From: Myxococcales bacterium
GTDB lineage: Bacteria > Myxococcota_A > Polyangia > Polyangiales > JAFGIB01
NCBI GenBank assembly: GCA_029880325.1
Contig: JAOUOP010000027.1
Coordinates: 1-64,000, forward strand
Length of the DNA stretch: 64,000 nt
Direction: 5' to 3'
The notes under the pieces were generated by a model. It did not search any database. It was given only the letters and a program-made list of their open reading frames with translations, and was not told where the DNA came from. Both the position numbers and the translations under genes were made by a program. Positions 27,292 to 34,123 of the stretch are shown piece after piece (positions within the stretch are counted from its first letter, which is position 1; every line of letters begins with the position of its first letter).

Positions 27292-30200
27292 CCCGGGCAG
27301 CGGCGCCCGTGTCGTTTGACCGAAAGGGGCTACTACAACGCTTCGTCCCGTTGCTTCCCACGGTGCATCAACAGACGCGCTTGGGCGCCCTGGAGTCGAT
27401 CGTTGAAAACGTGGTCGCGCGCGTGAGTGATCAGGAACCTAGCGACGGGACGCTGGTCGTATCCCTGATTGGGGCAGCCGACTCGGCCTTTGGCGCGATG
27501 CTGTCACTCGATGAAGCCCGCACGCGGTTGACGCTTGAAACCCAGAGGGCCCCCAGTGAGGAAGCGCGCCGCACGATCTTGCGGGATTACCTGGTGCGTA
27601 CGCGCCGCGGCAAGGAACTGCGAAGGGACCTGCGAGCCCTTGATCGGTGGCTTGATTTCGAAGCAATCGAGGAAAGAATCTCGGTTGCAGTCGCCGACCG
27701 CGTCGATGAGATTGAGGTCGCCTATGCGTGCGCGTCAGGCGTAATTGGCACGATCACAGATAACAGCGAACGGCTGCGGGCACTCGGATCCGGAATTTCG
27801 CTTGAGACAGCGTTTCGGCATGCCGTGGATGGACGGCGCGAGGCCGTGCGAAAGGCGGCGATTGATTGCGCGCGAGAGTTGCTCAGGGGCCTTCCGCAGG
27901 CCGACCGATTGCGTGTCTTGGGCGTCGAACGTCTAAGAGACGTGCTTCGCTGGTCCGAAAATTCCACCTTGTCGCGCTGGTTCCGAATTGCGGCGCTAAA
28001 TCTTGGACTGCACGTCGCTCCCATTCAAACGCTACCTTCGCTTCAGCGCCTTCTTGATGGGTTGCCGAGAAGAAACCCCTCCAGCTTCCCTGGGCGGGTA
28101 GCCGGCGTCACTGCCGAGAGCTTTGCTCGGTCCGTCGACGACGATTTGCCCATCATTGCTTGCAATGTGCTGCGTATGGCCGGACAGGTGAAGGACTTTT
28201 CAATCGCCGACAAACTCAATCTGGCGACGAGGGCCGCCGGTTGCGAAAGTGAACATGTCCGTCAGGCGCTCGCTCAGATGCTCGCAACGGCCTGCGGGCG
28301 CGAAGGTCTTGCGGCCGTTTGCGCGATGATGTTCGAGGATCCGTCCCCGCGAGTCCGTGCGGCGGCGATGCGAGCTGCCGTCGACCGCTGCTGGTGCGAT
28401 GATGCACAGTATCTATCGCTAATGCATCCGATCGAAAAATACGTTTCGGGAGCTCGCGACCCCATTGAAGTAGCGGTAGCGCTAGAGGCCGTGGCCGTCC
28501 TATGTGGGCGAAACTCGCCATTGGCAGAGCGCAGGCGGCTCGTCGAGGCTCTTTCGCTGTTGATTCATCGCGAGGGCATCGCTCCTGAACTCGCCGAGGA
28601 GGGTGCGGCTCTTTTGCGACGGTTCGAAGTGGAGTCGGCGCCGTCGCAGATTGCTCTTGCAGAGCGCTTGCGCGCGAGCCTTGATCAGCTGGCGGAAGGC
28701 CAGGAGGCGACTTTGCGCATGGAACCCGGTACGTCCTTGTCGGAAGTCGAGCAGGCTCTGTTGGTGGCAGCTCGCGGAGATCTCGACGTACGTCTCCGTT
28801 GGCTCAGTGCTGGACGCGTGGCAATTCGAAGGGGAGTGCCTCGTCGCGCGAGACTTTGGAGGATCTGGCACGAGGTCATGCAGCCCGCCCCAGATAAGCG
28901 CAAAGGATTTCTTCACTCCCATGCGCGTGAAGTCGGCCCCGGCTCTCATATCCCCAGTCATTTACTATCGGAGGTGACACCGACGCAGGTTCCAGGCGAG
29001 CGGCGGTTGGCCGCTCAGTTGGGTGGATGGGGCCTCACGTTACCGCGCGTCGATGACCTAATTCAGGCGTGCCGGCCTTTCGCGAAGCCGGTTCGTATCG
29101 TCACCAGCCTAGGCGTTGTCTCCGTGCGTGGGCCACGATCTCGGATGCGGCGCGCCGCCGTTTGGCTTCGCCTGAACTTGCTGTACAGTCGATATGCCTT
29201 TCTGCGCGAGCGCTCGCTTGCTGCCAAGACTGCCGGGGAACATCAAGGCTTTATTGAGGAGTGTCGCCGTCTCGGTTTCGATGTTTCGATCGGCAAGACT
29301 AGCGGAACGATCGGGTGCGTGGCCTACGACACTGCTCTGCCGCGCTTCCTGCAATATCTTGGTGGAGGCGCTTTCATTAATGACATTCGTACGCATGGTG
29401 AACAGCTGTTGCATTATGTAGTATCTCCGAGCGGCAACGCGCCATGGCACCTGGCCGTGCTTGTCTGGCTTGCTCTATGTGGCTTCGTGGCTCGCTCTGC
29501 CTTCATCATGGGGCGCATCGAGCGTGCTCGTAGACGCATTCCCGTATCTATTGGCGGATGGGGTACCCGCGGAAAAAGTGGTACCGAGCGGCTCAAGGCA
29601 GCGCTCTTTCACGCGCTTCGTTGCGATGTGGTCGTCAAGACGACTGGCTGCGAGGCCATGTTCATACACGCTCGTCGGGATCTGCCCGCGCGGGAGATCT
29701 TTCTGTATCGACCGTACGACAAAGCTACGATTTGGGAACAGCGCAAGGTTCTGGAGCTTGCAGCGGATCTCCGAGCGCAGGTTTTTCTCTGGGAATGCAT
29801 GGCCTTGAACCCGAAGTTTGTGGAGGTCATCAACGGGGATTGGATGCGCGATCCCGTCACCACCATCACCAACGCCTACCCCGATCACGAGGACGTCATG
29901 GGGCCGACGGGCGAGGATGTGGCTCGTGTCATCGGACTGTTCATGCCTCGCGGGGGCTGCACCTTCACCTCTGAGATACAGATGTTGCCGATTCTGCGGG
30001 AGATGGCCCGACGAAGACAATGCGATCTTCGAGCAGTCACAAAGCTGGAGGCGGATTTGCTTCCGCAGGACCTGCTTGCGCGATTTCCCTACGATGAGCA
30101 CCCGCATAATATCGCGCTTGTGATGCGAATGGCCGAGCATTATGGAATCGATCCGGAGTTTGCCTTGGTTGAGATGGCTGATCGGGTGGTGCCTGATCTC

Positions 30201-31571
30201 GGTGTGCTCAAAACCTACCCGAGAACCCGCTATCGCAGTCGAGAACTCGTTTTTTCCAACGGAATGAGTGCCAACGAGCGAGCGGGGTTTCTCTCCAACT
30301 GGACGCGTTTGGGGTTTGATTGTCTGGAACCCGTGAAATACCCGATGGTTGAGCGTGTGGTAGTGGTCAACAATCGAGCCGACAGGATTCCTCGGTCAAG
30401 AGTATTTGCGCGCATTCTCGCGGCCGATATCGGGTGCTCGCGCATTGTTCTGATTGGAACCAACCTAGATGGAATTCGGCGCTTTCTTGAGGAAGAGTTA
30501 CGGAGCACCTTTGGAAACGTGAGATTCGCTGGAAGAAGCAGTGCTGACGAGGCGCTTGAAATTGTTGACGAGTTTTGTGGCCGCCTCGGCTTGGTCTCTG
30601 ATGCGGATGGCATCCGGAAACGGCTGCACGCGATGGTTCGCGCTGCCGTGGGCCCTGACGCGGCTGATGTCCTTTTTGGAGGCGACGAGATGCAGCTGGC
30701 GTTTGCGGCACACGACTGGGAACTTGTGGGGGCGAAGCTGCAGGATGCTCTCGCGGATTGTAATGCGGAAACTCAGTATGGTTCTAGCGTTGTGGATCGC
30801 GTCGGCGCGGATGAACTCCAGACTCACGTGCGGCAAGAGCTGTCTCGGGCAGCGGCGGTCGCGGAACTCAAAGGAAGCATTGCTGACTATCTCGAGCGGG
30901 GGGAAGGCGCGCAGGCGGAAACGTTGGCTCAAGGCTTCTTGTTTGAAATGGCGTGTTCTCGCATTTACACGCTTCAGGACGAAGGTGCCAAGGGCGACGC
31001 CGTGGTCGACTTCATTGCCAATGTTGTTCCGCCGGGTCTCGATGCTCGGGTCCTCGGCTGCCAAAACATCAAGGGCACCGGACTGGACTTCGCCTACCGT
31101 TTTATTGCGCTGGCCGAATTGGATGACCGGTTGGCTGGCATCGACCGTGACGAGGCTCGGCGTGGCGAGCGGCTTGCCTCTCTCATGACGCGAAATGACT
31201 ATGGAATTCTGGAAGCTGCGCTCGCGATCGATAGGATCTCCGCATGGGAGGCGGGCGGGCAGGCCGGCTGGCAGCGGCATTTGGACTTACTATCGGCCCT
31301 TCGGCAGCAGCTGGAGCGCATTGGAGCCGCGAAGCAGGCGAAGCTTTCAGAAGTACAACGTCGCGGCTGGCTGGATGGCTTCATCAGCCGGAATTTCGAG
31401 CCTCTCGTGGACCACTGGGACTCGACGCGACGTACACGTCAGACCGGTCGGGTTATGACGGATCTTTGCGCGCAGCGCGTATCGCAGGCGCGGGCCTCTG
31501 CGCTGCTTCGTGAACTTGTTGCGCGCCAGAAAGGTGGCTGGCTCGCCCGGTCGCTCGGTATTCGCGGGTGA
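27288..31571 (+). CDS. CapB/PgsB-like poly-gamma-glutamate synthase ligase with long extensions
   Basis: A 1427-residue protein from the ATG at 27288, which overlaps the upstream stop as ATGA; the longer frame from 27150 lies inside the previous gene. Residues 1-650 are helical, with HEAT-like repeats around 330-480. A membrane helix lies near 720-745 (WHLAVLVWLALCGFVARSAF). The ligase core follows: P-loop GTRGKSGT at 759-766, then VVVKTTG, LWECMALNPK and ITNAYPDHEDVMGPTGED. These match the Mur-ligase-like CapB/PgsB subunit, which uses ATP to join glutamates through gamma-carboxyl groups. Known PgsB is about 390 residues, so both the N-terminal repeats and a ~250-residue C-terminal region are additions. 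Last gene of the operon whose first gene encodes the CapC/PgsC-like partner. Which amino acid is polymerised is unknown. Confidence 0.88.
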   Translation: MTRAAAPVSFDRKGLLQRFVPLLPTVHQQTRLGALESIVENVVARVSDQEPSDGTLVVSLIGAADSAFGAMLSLDEARTRLTLETQRAPSEEARRTILRDYLVRTRRGKELRRDLRALDRWLDFEAIEERISVAVADRVDEIEVAYACASGVIGTITDNSERLRALGSGISLETAFRHAVDGRREAVRKAAIDCARELLRGLPQADRLRVLGVERLRDVLRWSENSTLSRWFRIAALNLGLHVAPIQTLPSLQRLLDGLPRRNPSSFPGRVAGVTAESFARSVDDDLPIIACNVLRMAGQVKDFSIADKLNLATRAAGCESEHVRQALAQMLATACGREGLAAVCAMMFEDPSPRVRAAAMRAAVDRCWCDDAQYLSLMHPIEKYVSGARDPIEVAVALEAVAVLCGRNSPLAERRRLVEALSLLIHREGIAPELAEEGAALLRRFEVESAPSQIALAERLRASLDQLAEGQEATLRMEPGTSLSEVEQALLVAARGDLDVRLRWLSAGRVAIRRGVPRRARLWRIWHEVMQPAPDKRKGFLHSHAREVGPGSHIPSHLLSEVTPTQVPGERRLAAQLGGWGLTLPRVDDLIQACRPFAKPVRIVTSLGVVSVRGPRSRMRRAAVWLRLNLLYSRYAFLRERSLAAKTAGEHQGFIEECRRLGFDVSIGKTSGTIGCVAYDTALPRFLQYLGGGAFINDIRTHGEQLLHYVVSPSGNAPWHLAVLVWLALCGFVARSAFIMGRIERARRRIPVSIGGWGTRGKSGTERLKAALFHALRCDVVVKTTGCEAMFIHARRDLPAREIFLYRPYDKATIWEQRKVLELAADLRAQVFLWECMALNPKFVEVINGDWMRDPVTTITNAYPDHEDVMGPTGEDVARVIGLFMPRGGCTFTSEIQMLPILREMARRRQCDLRAVTKLEADLLPQDLLARFPYDEHPHNIALVMRMAEHYGIDPEFALVEMADRVVPDLGVLKTYPRTRYRSRELVFSNGMSANERAGFLSNWTRLGFDCLEPVKYPMVERVVVVNNRADRIPRSRVFARILAADIGCSRIVLIGTNLDGIRRFLEEELRSTFGNVRFAGRSSADEALEIVDEFCGRLGLVSDADGIRKRLHAMVRAAVGPDAADVLFGGDEMQLAFAAHDWELVGAKLQDALADCNAETQYGSSVVDRVGADELQTHVRQELSRAAAVAELKGSIADYLERGEGAQAETLAQGFLFEMACSRIYTLQDEGAKGDAVVDFIANVVPPGLDARVLGCQNIKGTGLDFAYRFIALAELDDRLAGIDRDEARRGERLASLMTRNDYGILEAALAIDRISAWEAGGQAGWQRHLDLLSALRQQLERIGAAKQAKLSEVQRRGWLDGFISRNFEPLVDHWDSTRRTRQTGRVMTDLCAQRVSQARASALLRELVARQKGGWLARSLGIRG

Positions 31572-31579
31572 GCAGATGC

Positions 31580-31596
31580 GCTCCGGCTGCTGGAGC
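31580..31596 (+). terminator. weak hairpin after the polymer operon
   Basis: GCTCC and GGAGC surround a 7-base loop just after the ligase stop codon, in the 50-base gap before the convergent diheme lipoprotein gene. The stem is short and there is no T-run, so support for termination is weak. Confidence 0.25.
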
Positions 31597-31621
31597 AGTG
31601 CCTAAGACGGGATCGAGGCGT

Positions 31622-32113
31622 TCAGGGGGCGAATATTTTTCCGGGGGCGCCGCCCACGGGAGGGTTGCTGTGGCAGGCGTTGCAGGCGGCGAGCGTCGGC
31701 AGCTCGCGCATCATGCGGATGCTACGGCCCTCGAATTCGATGCGTGGGCCCGGGGTCGGCTGCATCAGTTCCTGGTCGGTCCAGAAATTTCCGGCTTCGT
31801 TGGTCACGAGTTCGAGTTCGGATCCGTCCGCCGCCATCAGAACGACTTTGACGCCCTCGACGCCGTCGCAGTGTTCACTCTGGGGTGAAGCGAAGATTGT
31901 GCCGGCGGCGGTGAACTCGGGGGCCTCTTCGTCGCCGAAGCCATCCTGGTGGCAGCTCAGGCAGTTGTCACCCGGGCGCATGGTGGGGCCCGGCGTGGTC
32001 TGCCGTTGTCCGCAGGCCCCTTCCACGGGATTGCTGCAGCCCGAGATCAGTGCGACGAGGGCACAAAGAAGTACAGCGTCGACGGCGCCACAGGGTCGAT
32101 GAAAACGGGTCAT
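31622..32113 (-). CDS. diheme c-type lipoprotein of the RiPP cluster
   Basis: A 163-residue exported protein. A signal sequence ends in a good lipobox, LISGC, with the cysteine at 26. Two heme-binding motifs are present: CLSCH at 51-55 and CNACH at about 144-148. Between them is a beta-rich segment. It should be a periplasmic or outer-membrane-anchored electron carrier. Its ATG overlaps the stop of the DUF2063 gene by four bases, so it belongs to the same transcript as the MNIO enzyme and precursor peptide. It could pass electrons during peptide maturation or take part in the metal or redox chemistry of the product; both are inference. Confidence 0.8.
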   Translation of the reverse strand: MTRFHRPCGAVDAVLLCALVALISGCSNPVEGACGQRQTTPGPTMRPGDNCLSCHQDGFGDEEAPEFTAAGTIFASPQSEHCDGVEGVKVVLMAADGSELELVTNEAGNFWTDQELMQPTPGPRIEFEGRSIRMMRELPTLAACNACHSNPPVGGAPGKIFAP

Positions 32114-32859
32114 TCAATCACTCCGGGCACCTCTACGGCGCAGATGTAGCCGCGTGCAAACCAACCGCGCAGCAGGCCAAAGGCGCGCTCGATGCCGCCG
32201 GCATCGGCGGCGAAGTCTTCCAGCACTTCCGCCACGCAGGCGCCACCGCGGGCGAGGTCGAGGGCGCGGGCTTCGGATTCGTCGAGTGCCACGTGGCGTA
32301 CGGCGAAGCCACGCCGAAAAACGACTACCGGAATCGAAGTTGGGCGCGAGGCGGGTTGCGGTCCGGCGCCGAACGCCTGCAAGGCGAAGGCGTCGACGTC
32401 GACGCGCTGCAGGGAGGGAGCAAAGCCGAAACGTGCGCTGGCGAAGCTGTCCGGTCGTGCCTCGGAGGCGGTGCACTTGGCGGGCGCATCCGGGGCCAGC
32501 AGAGCGAGGGTATGGGCCCACTCCAGTCGGCACAGGCCAGCCAGCTCAGGTTGGCGCTGGGCGATGAAGTGCGGCAGCGAGGCGCCCAGGTATTCGAGGG
32601 CGTGGTGGCTCGAGGGGTAGTGGCGGAGGTAGCTGCAGCAAAGGCGCGTGAAGGCCTGCTCACCGAGCTGCTCTGCGAGCCGCGGAAAGGCTTGATCCAG
32701 TGCGTGCACCTGTCGCAACCAGTACATGCGCCGGTAGATGGCAAGGCGGCCGCTGGCGTCCAGGCGAGCGTCGCCGTCAAAGAAGTCGAGGGCGTCGTCG
32801 GGCGTCGGGTCGAAGCGCACCGCCCTCCACAGGGCGCGCTGGGCTTGGCGGAGGCTCAC
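32110..32859 (-). CDS. DUF2063-family partner of the MNIO enzyme
   Basis: A 249-residue protein starting at a GTG whose codon overlaps the previous stop (GTGA). The N-terminal half has the DUF2063 signature: IYRRMYWLRQVHALDQAFP, then a Y-L-x-x-Y-P-S-S segment and a G-x-x-L-P-x-F-I segment. In MNIO systems such as methanobactin and bufferin clusters, this kind of protein forms a complex with the DUF692 enzyme and helps recruit the precursor peptide. No metal ligand set is expected here. It lies directly downstream of the MNIO gene and upstream of the diheme lipoprotein. Confidence 0.9.
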   Translation of the reverse strand: MSLRQAQRALWRAVRFDPTPDDALDFFDGDARLDASGRLAIYRRMYWLRQVHALDQAFPRLAEQLGEQAFTRLCCSYLRHYPSSHHALEYLGASLPHFIAQRQPELAGLCRLEWAHTLALLAPDAPAKCTASEARPDSFASARFGFAPSLQRVDVDAFALQAFGAGPQPASRPTSIPVVVFRRGFAVRHVALDESEARALDLARGGACVAEVLEDFAADAGGIERAFGLLRGWFARGYICAVEVPGVIE

Positions 32860-33686
32860 GCCGCCGCCTCGGCGGAAATTCGGTTGGCGCGGTCGCAGGC
32901 GTGCTCACTTTCGGCCAGCAGTCGATCGAGTGCCGGCAGGTTGCTGTCCCACTCGACGATCGTGGGGCGGCCGCCGATGCGCGCAACGGCGTATTCGTAG
33001 AGTTCCCAGGTGGCGTCGCCTACGGCGCTGCCGTGATCGTCGAGCAGAAGCGGTCCCATCTCGGAGTGACCGGCCAGGTGGAAGTAGCGCACTCGCTCGG
33101 CGGGAATGGCGTCGATATAGGACCAGGCGTCGAAACCCAGGTTGTGGGCTGAGACGAAGACATTGTTGACGTCGAGCAGCATGGCTGCGTCAGCTTCCTG
33201 CAGTACAAGCGTCATGAACTCGGCTTCGCCGAGCCGGCTTTGTGCGTAGTCCACGTAGGCCGATACGTTCTCGATGACCAACTGTTCTTCCAGCATGTCC
33301 TGAGCCTGTCGAATGCGGGCGGCCAGGTGGCGCACTGCTTCTTCGGTGCGCGGCAGCGGCCACAGATCGTGCCCGAAGTGGCCGTCGAAGGTGCCGAAAC
33401 TCAAGTGGTCGCCGACGAAGGCTGCCTCGATCCGGCTGCGAAGCTCCCTGAGGGAACGAAAATACGCCGGATCGAAGGGGTCGGGGCCTCCGAGGGACAT
33501 GGAGACCCCGTGCAGGATGATTTCGCGGTCGCGGCGGACTCGCTCGAGTACGGCCAGTGGCCGTCCGCCGCGACCGAGAAAGTTTTCCGTGATCGCCTCT
33601 GCCCAGCCCGGCCCGAGGTTGCGCTGAAGCAGCTCTTCGTAGTGGGTCGCCTTGAGGCTGATGCCGTGCTGTGGTGAGAGTTTCAC
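32856..33686 (-). CDS. MNIO (DUF692) RiPP-modifying iron oxidase
   Basis: About 276 residues. It has the TIM-barrel metal-ligand motifs of the multinuclear non-heme iron oxidase family in order: SPQHG near the start, HGVSMSLGG, DHLSFG, ENVSAY, DVNNVFVSAHN, HLAGH, DDHG and VEWD. Such enzymes modify cysteines in ribosomal peptides, for example into oxazolone-thioamide or related groups, using oxygen. I chose the GTG at 33686: GGAAGAGG lies just before it and it starts 13 bases after the precursor stop. The longer frame uses a TTG at 33737 and would overlap the precursor by 38 bases. The adjacent Cys-rich peptide is the likely substrate. Confidence 0.92.
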   Translation of the reverse strand: MKLSPQHGISLKATHYEELLQRNLGPGWAEAITENFLGRGGRPLAVLERVRRDREIILHGVSMSLGGPDPFDPAYFRSLRELRSRIEAAFVGDHLSFGTFDGHFGHDLWPLPRTEEAVRHLAARIRQAQDMLEEQLVIENVSAYVDYAQSRLGEAEFMTLVLQEADAAMLLDVNNVFVSAHNLGFDAWSYIDAIPAERVRYFHLAGHSEMGPLLLDDHGSAVGDATWELYEYAVARIGGRPTIVEWDSNLPALDRLLAESEHACDRANRISAEAAA

Positions 33687-33699
33687 GCCGCCTCTTCCG

Positions 33700-33966
33700 C
33701 TACTCGATGATCGCGCCACCCTGGTCGGTGCATTCAACTTCGCTGTCGACCGATACCCAGCCCATGCCCTTGCACTCGTTCATGCCTTGGCAATCGTTGG
33801 CGCCGTCGGGGCCGGCGCACTCCGAGGTGCCGGCGCATTCATTGATGCCCTGGCACTTGAGCGCCTGTTCCGATGTTTCCACCTCGGTGGTGTCGTTGGT
33901 GCAGCCGGCGGCGCCGAGCAGAAGCGCCACCGCCGACGCCACGAGGGCGCCTCGTTTCTCATTCAT
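33700..33966 (-). CDS. Cys-rich exported RiPP precursor peptide
   Basis: An 88-residue peptide from the ATG at 33966, with AAAGGATGG just upstream; another ATG sits three codons before. A signal sequence ends in ALLLGAAGC, which may be a lipobox or a signal-peptidase I site. The mature part holds two near-copies of a cysteine motif, CQGINECAG and CQGMNECKG, separated by TSECAG and NDC, followed by MGWVSVDSEVEC. Regular C-x-G-x-N-x-C spacing and the adjacent MNIO gene mark it as the probable modified substrate. Other MNIO precursors (bufferin, HvfA types) bind copper; metal binding here is inference. It heads the four-gene minus-strand cluster. Confidence 0.85.
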   Translation of the reverse strand: MNEKRGALVASAVALLLGAAGCTNDTTEVETSEQALKCQGINECAGTSECAGPDGANDCQGMNECKGMGWVSVDSEVECTDQGGAIIE

Positions 33967-34123
33967 GGTTTCCATCCTTTCTTTGCCACATGCGGCGGGC
34001 TACCTCGCCACACCGCCCCCTACGCGCCCTGTGGTCCGGCGTTACGGAAAATCTCAGCGACCGAGACGGCTCGATCGGAAAGCGCACGGGCGCGCCCGCT
34101 CGGACGAAACGCTAGACGGGGCT

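Noticed and set aside
27288-31571. Reading the ligase as a folylpolyglutamate or cell-wall Mur ligase
   Set aside because: The KTTG, WECMA and YPDHEDVMGPT order fits CapB/PgsB better, and a CapC-like gene lies in the same operon.
32050-33000. A 316-residue plus-strand open frame over the RiPP genes
   Set aside because: Antisense to the DUF2063 and MNIO genes, whose family motifs are unambiguous.
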